From NCBI GenBank assembly GCA_023055355.1, contig JALJCS010000015.1, positions 16,729,516 to 16,793,515 of the forward strand: a stretch of DNA of 64,000 nt. Reading direction: 5' to 3'. Of the stretch, positions 13,501-27,264 are shown piece by piece (positions within the stretch are counted from its first letter, which is position 1; every line of letters begins with the position of its first letter). The position numbers and the translations under genes were made by a program. Origin of the DNA: Agelaius tricolor. Taxonomy: Eukaryota; Chordata; Aves; Passeriformes; Icteridae. The notes beneath the pieces are model-generated. The model saw only the letters and a list, made by a program, of their open reading frames with translations, searched no databases and had not been told where the DNA came from.

Positions 13501-15089
13501 ATAACCAAAACTTAATGAATAAATAAAGCTCTAAAAAAGGGTGATTGAAGTGAGGTGTTTCTTGAGCAGATCTTACCACTCTCAAGGGTACTGGTGTCAT
13601 CTTACCTGTCTATTCCAGATTCAAGGGCCCAGTTTCCTTATACAGGTTCATACTTTGCTTAGTCAATTTTTGACTAAGCTAAGGAAATATCACAAAGAAA
13701 ATAACCTTGACTGCTTATAGAGCCTACCCTTGCTTTGCCAGTCATTAGTGATTTTGACTTCTTTAAAAAGATGACTCTATCCATTTGACAGTGCTCTGCA
13801 GAAAGACTTAGGTGTGGATGCTTCAACATTCTTTGTTTCAGTTCTCAATATCGAAGAGATTGAGTGCTAGGAATGGTAGATCCTAAATCAAGAATTGAAG
13901 TCAAATCCTTTTGTTTTAAGCCATTTACAAATCTTAATACCTCATCATGAAAAGTGGAAAATACTGTATTGACAGACTAGTCCAGGTCACTGCCACACTC
14001 AGATTGAAGATGAATGCAAACTCACAAAAAGAAAAGCAACTTCTCAGTACTAGAGAATTTGACTTCTCTTTTGCCCTTGTAAAAATGCATAAAAAATTCT
14101 TCTCCCATAGGCAATGATGCACCCAGCCCTTACTTTCCAAGGCCAGAAGGTGAAGTTGTAAGGTTGAGGGCCATTACAGAACATCAAAAAGTCTCACATT
14201 GCACTGAGCCCTAGATGCTCTCTACTAGAAAATATACTACCATTTAGTAATTATTAAAAGAAAAGCCACTGCCCTGTATTGATGCTTTGGAAATCATCAG
14301 GCACCACTGTACAACTGCATAAGAGCCAAAACCAGAGAGAGAATTTAAAGCCAGAAAGGAACCTAAAAAAGGGCAAGCAAACCCCCACAAATAGCTGTAA
14401 GTACATTCAGTTTTTCCCTATCTTTTATTTTTTTTTCTAACCCAGAACACTTTCATAACATCTGCAAGGGACTATTTAAGTTAGTCATTCATTTCTAAAT
14501 TCATATTAACAACATGCAAAGGGAATGTTGCTATATTTCACATAGACCACTGGATAACCATGTATATACATATATCTGTTGAAACACACAGCCAAGTAAG
14601 TCAGCCAGAAAACTATGTACTCAATGGAAAATCTGAAACAAAATCATCCTGTGATTACATCTCAACAGTGCCCCTTTAAGCCAAAACAAACATTTAGCAC
14701 CAGTCCATCAGTAGTTAGCAGGAGGATATATTTTAAGCTGACTCCCATATATTGGCAGCAGTGGGACTGGGGGTGGGATGTTAAATATGCCAACCCTTCC
14801 CAAGCTGATTTCCTATCCTGGACAAATGAAAATGAAAGCACATAACGTCCCTGAGAAGCCCCAGAGCCCCGAGCTCACAAATGAAAGCTGAGTGCTCAGC
14901 TCAGGCTGGGCAGGGAAGGAAGTCCCTGACATTCAGGGAGCTGCTGCTGCTGCTGCAGCCCCAGGTCAGTGGCAGGAACACAGGCACTGCTCTGCTGCAC
15001 AGCTGGGCATCCTTGCCTTTGGAATCAAAAATACTTCAAAAAATACCCCACAAACACAGCACCACCACCACCCCAACATCCAAAATACC
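10507..15089. other. Non-coding DNA, no gene seen
   Basis: Open frames of up to 106 codons (11616-11936, minus; 11711-12016, plus) overlap on opposite strands and have no splice support. A weak MIR-like string near 11120-11200 was noticed but is not called. Otherwise the stretch is featureless, with a short CTG/CAG-rich patch at about 14940-14960. Confidence 0.65.
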
Positions 15090-15230
15090 TAGAAGTTCTT
15101 AAGCACTGCTCTAAGTCCTTAGATTTAGCTCTTACAAGGCTGAGATAAGGACTGAGAGTTAAAGACCCCAAGTCACTCAACTGTCAGATCATTTATTCAG
15201 ATGGATAAAGATACACAGTAGAAACTCACC
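15090..15230 (-). repeat. Possible MIR-like SINE fragment, antisense
   Basis: The + strand reads 'TTAAGCACTGCTCTAAGTCC', resembling the reverse complement of the MIR 3' part ('AGCACTGTTCTAAGCGC'). Next come a 'GCTCTTACAA' segment (MIR: 'ATCCTCACAA') and 'CCCAAGTCACTCAACTG', which sits where the 'TAAGTAACTTGCCC...' block would be. The middle part is degraded. The order is right but similarity is low. Confidence 0.4.
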
Positions 15231-18200
15231 AGTGTTGTTATTACAATGGTCACTTTAAACCAAATCAGTTCTGGAAATCTCTTTTCTAATTTTTGAAAAC
15301 ACAAGTGAACAGAATTGAAGGAATAATATTTTTTGAAGAGGAAACAGGTTTTTTGGGCTGGCTCAGATAACACCTTCAAAGCTTAGTGCAACTGCAGTTT
15401 TGAGCACAGCCTGACCTTCCAGTAACACAGCAAAGCTTCAGCATACCAGGAGCTGACAATCTGAGAAAAATCTTACAGGGAGTCAATGAAAACTTTTTCA
15501 GAAATACTTATTTTGACACAGAAAATTTAAATCTCTGCACCAAGTATTCTGTACTGTGTACCTGGCCTAAAGCTTGTAGAGCACTTTGGAAATGCTAGGG
15601 TCAGAATTTTTACAGCAGGGTGATACATTTATTGCCCTAATGGGAAAAATCAAAGTATACTGCCAGTCAATTTGCAATTTTAGTCACAGTTCCAGTAAGG
15701 AGTGCCACTGTGAGAATTTTGGGATTGGGAAGCTAAAGTGAGAAGAGCTGGAATTGGAGACCTAAGGAAAGTGTGGCATTTCCTTTAGAAAAGCTGAACT
15801 GAAAAAGAATAGATGAGAAGATGAGCCTGAGCACTATAAAGATCAAACACTACAACCAGAACCAACACATACAAATAGAAATTATAATAGATAATAAAAT
15901 AATCAGGAAAAATTTGGTAACACGGCTGACAAAGAGAAAACTTACTTATGAAAGGCATCTAAAAAGTAAAACATAATTCCTTTTAAGATAACTCATGCTC
16001 ATGAATCCCAGAAATCTGAAAATGAGTAGCTTTATTCAGAATGACACCGGATTCTTCGAGAATTCTGCTGAACTGGAGCTTGTGAAAAAAGTAAAATAAA
16101 ATGAATCCTTCAAGAAAATATAAGTACAAGGAAGAAAGGTAATATTGTATGGGGGACAGACACCAAATGAAGTTACATGAGAAAGCAGACAAGTCAAACA
16201 AGGTCCTGAATACAGAAATGTAGAGGAGGAAGAGATATAAGAGAGCACTACAAAGGACAGAATGATATGTGCTGAATAAGTAGGGGAAAAGAAGAAGCCA
16301 CTGCAGCTACAGGAACAAGAAACTGGGGAGGAAACAATAACACAGAACAGTTATTCAAGAGCTTACAGAGGAGAAACCAGGGGGAGCATGAAAAAGAAAT
16401 CACAAGTTTACTGGTTTGTAATGACTTCAATACATAACTTGGAAAAGATGTAGCTCTACAACCAGTTAAATATTCCTTATAAAATACAGTCTTCATTAAT
16501 CAAGTTCTTCTTTCATTAAAAGACATTTAACATATTCTGGGTTTTAACTGGATTCAAAGCATTGCAATTCACCAATTATTATATTTAATAAATGTCACAA
16601 AATATTTTAAAACACAGGGTAGCATAAAAATAAATGTCAGAAATTGAGAGGGGTTGATTTTTTTAAAAGAGTTCTTTTTGAAGTGATCTATCTTTGCCCA
16701 AGTTTTATCAGATGTTTAAGTGTTTAATGAAAATATCTATTGTCATATCTTCCAATTGTTATTTTACAGAGAAAGCTATGATAAAAATCAACTAGATCAG
16801 CAAACTAGCAAACTGTTTCTTATTAGGGTATTTCCTACACTTAAAATAGCTATTATAATAGACATCACAGAACATTAATTACCTCAGGCATTAAACCTCT
16901 ATTATTCTCTGATGGAAATAATTGTAAATTATAAAAATACATTTGAGATTCATTTTGAAATGTGTGGGAGGCAGACTGTCTTTGTCTTTAAAAGAAAAAT
17001 ACCTAAGATACGTCTGTTTTATTGGCTTAGCCACCCACATTGCTTCAAATATTTAGCCCATCTACACAACTGATTTCTTTAATTTCTCTTTTTTCTTTGG
17101 GTTTTTTTCTCTCTTCTGATGAGCTAAAGAACTGGCATGCTGAAAAAATATGCTGAAAGTAATTTTGAGGCCCTGTACAGGGCATGACATTGAATTAATC
17201 TGTTTGCAACAAATCCACCACTAGAGTTTATCAGTGCAGTTGGGAGCTCTTTCCAATCCCAGATTTTTTCTGGGACAGAATCGTGTTTGCAAGATAACAG
17301 AATTGTTTCAGTCCAAGGCTTCTTCAAACTGACCTCATGTAAAGCACATACGGAGAACAAAACCCAGAGCACTTGAAAAGAAAGCTACATTTGCTTTTAA
17401 GAAACCCTACAGCAAATTAAGCAGGTGCAGAGACTACTGTCTGAGAGAAAGACATAAGAATCTGCTAATATTTAACTCCTAAACAAATGCCAAGATTACT
17501 GTGGAAAGGCTCACAATTCCTACTGCATTGAATCAAGCAGCTGGGGAAACATTTAAAAGCCTGTAAGGTAATATAGTCATTAGGGCTATTTAAATTCCCT
17601 TGGAGGAATTTAGCAAAATACTCAAACTGCTTCAAACAAAACACACCATCCTCACTGACAGGGCATAATGGGATGGACAGGAATGTTACATGGTGGGTAA
17701 AGGACCTTTAAAGCTGAAGCCTGCTAAGGATAAGTTTGACACCCTGGATGACAGCTCTGAAGGGAGAGTATATCCAAAGCAGCATGAGCTTTAAATTCCT
17801 ATCACCCTTCTGAAGAGCAGCAAGCACTCAGGTTGTGAACAAATCTGTCCAAGGATGCTCTGAGCTATAACCCAGTTTCACATGAATAGCAAGTGATCTT
17901 TATAAGGTGTGAGGGGCAGCAGACACTGCCTGCCAGGGGCAGAGCTGCTGGGTTACAAGGATGTGAGACCTGTCTTACTCTTCTGCAGAGATATCTATCA
18001 ACACCAGCCACCAGCCCATGCTACCTCTCTTTTAATCAGTGACAGATCTGGACATAATCTGCATAACCTGAACAGAACTTTCCATCTGTTGTGCTGTTTA
18101 ACAGGTTTCAAATAGGAAATTACTAAGGTTTTGACTTAATCTGATATTCAGTGCCCCACACAACAACAGAAAGAATTGATCATTCTAGAAGCTGCAAATT

Positions 18201-19959
18201 TTCACCACTCAAAACCAAAATAAATTTGTAGTGCGTCTCATTAATACACTAGGAAAAAGCATAATTGTTTAATGAATACTGTTGGGGCAGTATAAAACTG
18301 ATGAGCTTTTTTATCCCCTAAGGTAGAAAAGAGATCACAGTAGCAGTCTAACATGGCCCAGTTTCCCATGCTTTTGTGTGCTCTGGTTTGAATGCAGCCT
18401 GCCCTGCTCCTGCTCACGCTGCCTTCCTCCCTGCCCCAGCACGTCCTGGATCTTTCTCCACTGCAACACCCTGAGCTCCCTTTCCCAGCTTGTCTCCACC
18501 ACAATATCTGCTCCACAAGTTTAGTCTAGTTTTGGTGGATCTTCCAGATGGAGTGGAACTGGCTGGGACTAGACCAGACCTATCTGTGCAGATTGGCCAA
18601 ACAGCCCTTCCCCTTGGCTGCCAGGCAAACCAAACACCAGAGCAGCCTTTCAGCTACTGCAGCTCTGCCAGATGCACCAGGGGGACAACAGCTCCCAACC
18701 TGCTGGCAGCAGCAGCCCAGGCTTGATGGAAAAACTCAGCATGCTCAAGACCAGCTGCACTTTTAAATCAAGGAGCCCTGTTGATATACAGAAAGAGAAA
18801 TCCATAGGAATGCTTGCTGTAATCCTTGCCACCTCAAGAAACCAACATAAATTGAACAAAAGTGATTTAGTACCTATGCTGACAGTATGAAGCTCCTTTG
18901 CGTAATGATGATAAAGCTTCATCAAGAGTTACAGCACTTATTCTCCATGTACATGTATGAAACATTCAAAACCTGAGTGTTTATTGTCAGACATACTCTA
19001 AATGCCACAAACCACAGGAGAAACTTCATAAAAGTGAGTTCAACTGGAAATATCTGCCACTACTTTTTCTTGAACACTTAATGTTATATTTAAATTAGTA
19101 AGGAAAGAATCATGATTAAGAGCTTCATACCAGTAGCATGAAGCTGCTGCCTTTTTGATCAACTAAAACCTGGTGGTCAGAACAAGTGGGAGACAGGAGG
19201 CAGAGCAGTGGATTTAGCAGAGCCAACTAGAAGCAATGCAAGAAGTATTTAATATTAGGAAAGTGGAATTTCCATCAACCCCTTTGTAGAAATTAGTAGC
19301 CATTGCTATATTGGCTCCAGCAAGAGGCAGCTCCCAGGGCTTAACAGCTCACAGGTAACACTGGTCACAACAGCTCTCAGACAGAACGAGATCCCCTGGG
19401 CCTTTCCTTTGTGTCCTCATTTTACCATTCCTATACTAACAGACAACCCCTGAGTTAAAGTTCATGTACTGTGCTGTGGTATAAAGTGTTACATGGATAG
19501 AAATGTACCAATCTCTTGAGTAAGAACATTTAAGGTCTTAAGACACTTTTGTACAAGTTTTCACCTGGATGGGAGATCCTTACCAGTGACATGGAGGTTA
19601 CAGAATATCTGCTCTGACAAATTTTACTTTCACTAACAAGACTTATCACCAGGACTCAACATGGACAGCAAATCAGTCAAACTGCCTATATATTTTTGCA
19701 GAGAGCCTATACAAAAAGCTAATCATAAACCATGGTGAAATACTTATATATGTAAAGATGGAAGTTCCAAAAAAGGCTCTACAAAATTAGATGTTAGTAT
19801 TTTAATGATCTGTCTTTAAATAATACATCATCTTTTGAACAAGCTAATACTTTATAGATGAGAATCTTTAAACCAAGTGTAATTGAGCTACAGTGTTTCT
19901 ATAGTGGTGTCCCCTCATCTTGAATCTCTTTTAACACTCATTGATTTCTGTCAGACACT
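15231..19959. other. Non-coding DNA, no gene seen
   Basis: The stretch 15850-17000 is very AT-rich, with many TAAT/ATTA words (for example around 16870-16960), and could hide conserved non-coding DNA. The stretch 18330-18730 is locally GC-richer and pyrimidine-rich but has no CpG cluster or exon-like open frame. No repeat family was recognised. Confidence 0.6.
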
Positions 19960-20140
19960 CATTGGAAGAATTAATTTATTTATGAACTTGTCATTACAAG
20001 TCATTGATTAAGATGTCCTGCCTTAAAGATTTAATTATGCCCTAAGATAAAAGATTTGCTAATTATTGTCTTTTATCTAATTGAAGTTTTGTATTACAAA
20101 TAAAGTTCAAAGGTTTAAGACAGTTGCCCTTTCAAACATT
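19960..20140. promoter_or_regulatory. Candidate enhancer-like conserved element with paired GATA motifs
   Basis: This AT-rich block contains a perfect inverted repeat. AGATAAAAGA at 20045-20054 pairs with TCTTTTATCT at 20069-20078 around a 14-bp loop that includes CTAATTAT. Both arms carry the GATA-factor core AGATAA. Just downstream, AGTTCAAAGG (from 20104) contains a TCF/LEF-type site (CCTTTGAA on the minus strand). Several ATTA/TAAT words surround them. What is seen is the motif arrangement. Enhancer function is inference. Confidence 0.35.
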
Positions 20141-23100
20141 TGGGCAAAGATGAGAATTTAATCACAGGCCAGACCATGTTCTCACCAGGAACATCAGACA
20201 AACTCCAGGAGCCATTCTGGTAACAGAATTGATGACTATTCAATGTGCAGACATCCAAGAAAATCTTTTAACCTCTTTTTGTCTTTCAGATGTTTTCACA
20301 GCATGGCTCTTTGTTTTGGATCCATCAGGTACTTTGACAGTCTGGTCCAGAGTGAAATAACTTAAAGATTGGGAACTTCCATGTTTCCTTTTCTTCCAAT
20401 TTTACTTACTCTTACATGCTGACAATGGGAACAGTTCCTAAGAATAGGGGTTTTCAGGTCTTCAAAAAAGCAGCAATAATCTCACTTAAAGTTTTTCTTA
20501 TCTGAGGACTACAGCAGGAAAACATCAATGTTTAGATATCAACATAATTAAAATTCAGACCAAAAAATATGTCTTAGAGTTTCCTTCTGTGGCATTAAAT
20601 AAACTCATGAACTTGGTCAATTTCAAAGTAGCACAAATCAAGAAGCAGAAACATCCACAGAAGAGGAAAAGCTAATGTAGAAACCACTTCATTTTCAAGC
20701 TCCTAGGAAGCACAGAAATTTCTGAGAAGCACAAATCTGTTCTCCCTGTGTTCGTAATTGTTCAGGTTTGCACACAGGTGCAAGCACATGGTTCTAGAGG
20801 GCTGGCCCAAGAGAAGACCTTGTCCTCCAGCAGCATTTACAGCTGCAGAGAGCTCAGGCTCAGCAGGCACTGGCACCACACAGACAGGAAGGTTTTGTGG
20901 CACTGATGACCCCATCAGATGCATGAGTGCTCTGAAGCCATAAGCAATTTCAAGTAGGTATTTGGACACAAAAAATGTACATTAGGCTACCCCTTAATCA
21001 AGCTGCTTGACATTTCTACATATAATTAAAACAAATATAATCAATTACTTAATCCATGTATATACAAACAAGCTATAAGATTTTTATGTCTCCTTGATTT
21101 ATAATTCACAAGAACAGAATATTTAATATTTTAGTGAGATGGACCAGCTCTGCAGGACTGGAAGTTTACTGTGAATTACCACCTAAACATCTGGGTTACG
21201 AGATCAAGACAGACTTTTTTTTTAGTACTTGGCCCACAGACTACTGGATGCTGGATTATCCAGATACAGCAACTTCTCTCTGGGTGAGACCACTGTTAGT
21301 GAGTGGGGAATTTGGCCTGACTATGTGTTACAAACCATTTCATGTTTGCAGCAGTGGAACCAAAGAGCTTACAAGAGCCCCAAGCCTAAATACTCTCACA
21401 GAGTTCATTTTCCTCTTTCTGCAAGGTTTTCTGTTTATCAGTAACCTCACACTGCTCCTGGCATTCAGTGCCATGCACAGGGACGTTTCTGGTGTGCTGC
21501 TCACACTAGAATTGCCAGTTCCTGTTAATACTACTCAATAGATGCTTTTACAGTACAAGTTTGGGGGTTTTTTCCTTACAGTTGTAGAATTATGGAAGTG
21601 TACCAGCCTACAATTTTTCAAAATCATTTCCAGAGAAAATGCCTTCCTGCAAAAGCAATGAACTGCTGCTTTGCACCTAAGCTTTCCCAGATTGAAAGCA
21701 CAGTTTAATATCATCAGTGTGATGGGGCTCAATGGAATTCCAAAACTGAAGATGGTCATGGTCCAAATCTTAGCTTTGATCTCCTGCTCTTGGACACGTT
21801 TCCATGCCCATCAACTCACATCATCTTCAGCAGGAATTCGGTGAACTTTGCACTTCACTGACACGCAGACACCCTACCAAAAACAAGTTTTTATAAAAAA
21901 GCCAGCAAAAGCAGCATGGGTAGGCACACATTTCTTCAATTTTCACAGCTAAAACTTATGCAAATCCCAAGAGCATTTAATCAAATACCTTTCCAAAGTC
22001 TTTCATTTTATCACTCTAGAAAAAAAAAAAAGAAAAAAAGGTGGTACAAATAAACCTGTTCTTACTACTTGCCAAATTCAAATTTTTCCACCTCAGTTCA
22101 ATTTTTACCCAAGGGAAAGAGGTGCCAAGACTACCAGGGGACCAAGCAGTTCAGGCACCCAGTTCCTTTCACTGCCTGGTGTGTGCAATTCCTTTGGGCA
22201 GAACATGGCCAGTGCTCAGCATATACAAATCACAAGTGTCTCTACACAAAAATCTACATCCTGAAGAAGAAACCTGCAGGAATTTTGCCACAGAGAAACA
22301 ACACCTCATACAGACTTTAAACTTATGCCTAGATAATTTCCAACAGACAGAAAAATTTAATTTTCTAAGCAGCGTCTTCTTCAAAACCCGACTGAGGCGC
22401 TCATTGCCTTTGAAGCTGGAAGTGTAAAACCAAAACTCAGTGAGTTTAAAATAAAATTCTTATACCTATATGGAACACACATGTTCTCATTATGCTCCAG
22501 AGCATTATCCAAGAGGAATTCCACACCACAAAATGCTCCAGGAGCACTGTGCATAATCAAGAACACCAGTAAAATTGGATTTGTGCACTGGCCATTTCCT
22601 TAGTTCTTCATTTACGAGCAACCATATTAAAAAATTGAGGATATAAAAGCAAGTTTTCATCCCCTATACTAAATGATGATTCACCTTTTTTTTTAATGAA
22701 ACAGTGGATTATCAGAAGAGAGATATAAAAGGATTTGCTAAGACCTGAAAAGAATCCGTGGCAGTTTACTGTAAAGCATTTGTCTTTGTATTTGTGATTT
22801 GTATATGCGCCTCTAGAAACAGACCAAACTGAGTGAGGCCATCACAGTAACTTCTGTTCAAATAATATTTCAAATTTAAAAATTATTCCGTTCACTGCAG
22901 TACTTTTTTTGGTCTTCAAAATCCACATTGTAACCAAAATTCTCCACTGGCAGCACTCACTAATATTGCTGATCCCAGATCAGGGTAATTCAGAGACCTA
23001 ACCAACACAAACTTCAGAGTTTCTGAACTGCTAATCATATAAACAATACCAAGAATTACCTGTAGCTTATCAGAGAACAGTACTAATAAAAAAAATGTTT

Positions 23101-23148
23101 GATGAGAAAGCAAAACTAACCAGAACTAAAACAGCTCAAAACTGCCTA

Positions 23149-23181
<33 letters not shown>

Positions 23182-23694
23182 AAAAGAAAAAAACAAAAAC
23201 AAACCAACATACAAAAAGAAGCAATTCCAACCAATGCAATTTTTTCTTTAGATATTGATCTTGCTGAGTGACTGGTGCAGCTCACCAGAAGCAAATGCAT
23301 TATTGCTGCAGGCACCTTTGTGAAATCTTTATGTCTCACTCCCACTGAAGTGAGCACCAAATCTCCTTCTATTGTATCAGAATCCACATTCAAATATTCT
23401 CACATTTCAGATTCTAAAGGTTTCTGCCCAGCTACACCTTTCTTTGTTGAAACACAAAATTTGGAAAGGATGCACAGCTAAGTATGCCTTCAAAAGTTTT
23501 CTGATCTCAGTGCTTTTATGCTATTTTACATAGTGGCTTTTTTTATTATTTCTCAAGAGAGTGCAAGTTAAGGATGAGGACCTAGTCCCTGCATGACAGA
23601 TCCTGCTCTCAAAATAGAAAGTGGAAAAGGAAAGAGAAGTGTCCTCATATGGGAGAGAAGCTTGCATCTTGTCAGATTTTTATGTGCTTTATTT
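20141..23694. other. Non-coding DNA, no gene seen
   Basis: Two longer + strand open frames (135 codons at 21134-21541 and 128 codons at 22041-22427) start at arbitrary ATGs and have mixed hydrophobic, low-information translations. Neither has splice borders or a recognisable family. An A/G-rich run lies at about 22020-22040 and a long poly(A) at 23152-23179. Confidence 0.6.
23152..23179. repeat. Poly(A) tract, 28 A, with A-rich flank
   Basis: Twenty-eight A are followed by a degenerate A-rich stretch broken by C and G up to about 23215. An AATAAA word lies about 65 bp upstream, so an old retroposed copy is conceivable. The body upstream is unrecognised and I see no clear target-site duplication. 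Confidence 0.85.
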
Positions 23695-23800
23695 ATTTTC
23701 ATAAGTAAGCTGTAGTATCTGGGCACTTCCTAGTATTATTTATAGGCATTTCTATAGAGCTCATAATCACAGTATCTGAGTGCCTCTCGCTATTTACGAT
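23695..23800 (-). repeat. Ancient amniote retroposon fragment, probable
   Basis: The string 'AGAGCTCATAATCACAGTAT' continuing into 'CTGAGTGCCTC' matches a phrase I know from sauropsid interspersed repeats ('AGCGCCCATAATCGTAGTAT...CTGAGCGCCTCACAATC'). The upstream 'GTAGTATCTGGGCACTT' fits the same family. In those elements the phrase precedes the MIR-like 'GAAACTGAGGCAC' region, so the orientation is inferred as antisense. The family name is not assigned. The call rests on phrase memory, not on a search. Confidence 0.45.
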
Positions 23801-26800
23801 GTGCCATTTATCTCTAGAGGGTAGAACTCTCCTCCTTTCTGCTTTGAAGATGGCTTTTCATAGAGATAAGATGCAGGTGATTAATGCCTTCTGCACTTGG
23901 CATCTTGTGACATGGCTGTTTGGGGAAATGCAAGTCTTTAATCACACTCTAAAGCACAGGATTTGGGCTCAGCTCAATCTTTTTTGGCCTGTACCTTTTT
24001 CTCCAAATATAGAGTCAATTTCAAAAGAAAAGTAGGAAGAGAACAGGAAATTCCACTGAAAAATCAGCAAGTGCAGTTTTTCTCTCCTGAGAAGCCACAC
24101 ATGACAAAATATCTTCCTTAAAGAAATACAAGCCTCAACAATGTCTCATGTGTTTGGTAGATTCTTCTCCAGTGGGACTTCATTTTAAGCATGACAGAGT
24201 TTTCCAGTATCCCAGGGAACTTTTTTGTTCAGTCTGAGAAGGTCAGAATGTTTCCTGAGAGGCTGAGAGGTGGGAAAATGAAGGATCTTTCATGTGACTG
24301 ACACTAAGCAGTATTTTTCCCAACTGCCATGAGCTCACATATCCAGTGAGAGTTACCTTGACAATGAACTCAGCTTCTTCAGCCCCTCTGAAGAAAGGGC
24401 TGAGATTTGTCTTTTCACACAAAATATCCAGAAAAATGATATCAGCTGATAAACAGCAACTCTTTGATGACAACAACCCTTCAAAAATACATTTAGGAGA
24501 AAGAATAAGCAAAAACCAATAAACCAGAGTGGTTATTAAGAGGACAAGATTCCTCATAGCTCAGGACTGCTCTGTCAAAGCAGATGAGTTTCAATTTCTG
24601 AAAAAAATGAATTATTTTAAGCAGAATAAATACAAGGATAAACACTATTTTGGTCACTAAGGAAAAGTTTTCTAATCCTAATTCACACCCTTAAGGATGT
24701 AACAGATCTTTAGTAGGCCCCATAAGCAAAGACAAGAGAAAGATCAAAGAAATAAAAGCATCAATAAGGGTAACTTGGATTTTAGGCTCCTTGGCTTTCC
24801 TTGGTTATGTATCTTCAGTGTCTGACACACTGACCCTAAACAGAACTGAAATAAAAAATCAGGCATTTCCTCACTGAAGTAACCATTGAAAATCTTCTAT
24901 GAACTTTCCCTTCAGCAATGAAGTGAATTTGTATGAACTTTGCTGACACACAAACTTCACAAACATTTCCATGATTGGTATTTCTGAAGGAAGGGCAACT
25001 GCCAAAGGACAAAATTCGTGAGTACATAAATCAATTCTAAAGATATCTCTAAAGAGCTCCAAAAGACACACTATGAACAGGCACTTTCAGAAGCTTAGCA
25101 CATCTTCAGGAAGCATCATCAGAACTTCATTCTGAGTGAGGTGGTGTCAGCTGAGACAGATATCTTATAGAAATAACGCGTGACTCATTTACTCCTTGCC
25201 AGATACTTCCACATTTTCTAATCTGTTAGAAACAGGAGCACGATTCTGCTACATGATGGATACAGAAATGCTGGTTATAAAAGAGCTGAAATCTCAGATA
25301 TCTGTTAGCACTAGGTAATTAATCATTCCCATGTCAAAATGGCCCTTTTTACAAAGTATTTTCATAATGAAGATTGTGGGGTCCTTTGGCAATCGGTTCC
25401 AGAGATAGGGTAATTTATTCTTCTTGCTCTAGAAAATCCTCAGAAATACCACTATATTTGAACATATCATTAATGCAAAATACTGAAATTACACTAGTAT
25501 GGAGTTGGGAAAATTGACAGGAGAATCAGCTCAGTATTCCTCATTTGGAATTTGTTTCCTCAGCAGAGAAAACCATCTGGGTGAAGAAAAATGCAAAGAC
25601 AAAAGACACTGAAAGGTGCAGGATAAAACAGTTTTTGTTATTTAGGAATTAAGTAGTGAATACAGCCTAATTTCAGAAGAATACACATTATTCCATCCCC
25701 ATTTAGTTCAGAAAAAACATATGCGAAAAAGAAAGTACAGCAGGCAGCAAAAATAACTCAGGTTTTAGACAAGATGATGGTGAGTATTTGCTGAGATTGG
25801 CCTTTATAGCTCATAAAAGAATGAGTGAAAGGAAGGAGAAGCAGGATTCAGTCTCCAATAAAGACTGGAAAGGCAAGTGCTGGACTCATGCAGGGAACTG
25901 TTTCCCAGTTGCTGTTTTGCCACCAGCTGAAGCCAGGGAGAGCATTTCCTAAACTGTGCTGGCTCACAATGAGAGGCTGAAGTCAGCAATAGATGCAAGC
26001 AGCATAAATCAGATCACAAAGCAAATGAACACACACAGGGCCTGATCTTCCTATTTATCCCAGCACACAGCAGGAGGGAATGCAGTGAAACCAAAGCAGA
26101 GCTGAGCACAGAAGTTCTGAGAGAAGAATTAGACACCCAAACTTGGGCTACCTGGCTTTGGAGGGTGTTTTTGGGGGTGGGGGTATGTCTTAAGAGAATA
26201 AAATTATAGGCAATCAGTTTAAGTGTCCCAGCAAAGAGTGAGGTGCTGTGGGCTCAGCTGATGTAAATCAGACACAGATTCCAGCTGGGCACTGCTTCCT
26301 TCCCATGGCAGAGATCTCCAGAAGAATTTCCCAGATCCAGCACTGGAGCCTGCATTTTTGTGATGCTGAGCCCATTGGCAGCAGCAGTGGTGTTTTCATG
26401 CAAGACAACACAAGCTAAGCCACCAAGTGAAAGCTGTTCTAGACAATACATTCTAACCCCAAAAGCCTTGCTGGAGTGCTTGTGGAAAGCACCAGGAACA
26501 ATAAGACAATGACAGCAATTTTTGTTGCCTTCTTGCAGATGTGCTGCTAAAAAGTGATGGACTTGGCCTGTGCTAATGCCTTTTCCTGTGCAAGCTCCTT
26601 GTCACAGAGAGAATGGCAGTCCTTGGTGGAATTCCTGCTATGCAATACCACTCACAACTCAGGAATACTTTTACATGAAGCTTGCAAGCAGCACTTTTTA
26701 TCCTGATAGTGAGGTGGAACAAAGGGAGGTGGGCAGTATAGAGGATGGTAAATTTTAGTAATGTATACATTGTAATGTCTCCAGATGCTTTATGTTTATC

Positions 26801-27263
26801 TTACTAAGAGATTCTCATTATCATCACATTTACATGCTCTATGGGCCAAAAAACACTTCAACTTGATACTAAAAAGGCATATTAATTTGACAAAAGTTCT
26901 CAAAAACTCATGTAAAGCTGCTATAGAGCATGCAAGGACATTGAAAATCCTCTTTCCCGAGGACTTGAAAAAAAATAGTGGAAAAAGTGCAAATGCTTTG
27001 TTTTGCTATGTCCTTCAGTTCAAATAATCCCTAGACAGCAATACACTCTACCACCCATTTAAAGCATGCTAAGAACAACAACTGGTGCTCTAGAACAATC
27101 CTGTAGACTGGAGAATGAACTCTCTGCTGAGGACACATGAAACATCCTTCAGTGAGTGCATTTTCATGGACAGTTTAAGCACCACTTGAGCAGTGAAGGA
27201 TATGTACACTGAATAATGCCAGACTGACTCAACAACAGGTCATGGTGCACTTCTGAAATACCT

Positions 27264-27264
<1 letters not shown>

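Noticed and set aside
15560..15620. 'GTAGAGCACTTTGGAAATGC', similar to a sauropsid repeat phrase
   Set aside because: A single short phrase with no supporting neighbours.
21134..21541. 135-codon + strand open frame
   Set aside because: It has no recognisable domain, no splice borders and an arbitrary ATG, and a second frame (21229-21444) overlaps it. Within chance for 64 kb in six frames.
22041..22427. 128-codon + strand open frame
   Set aside because: Overlapped by open frames on both strands, mixed composition, no family signature. Treated as chance.
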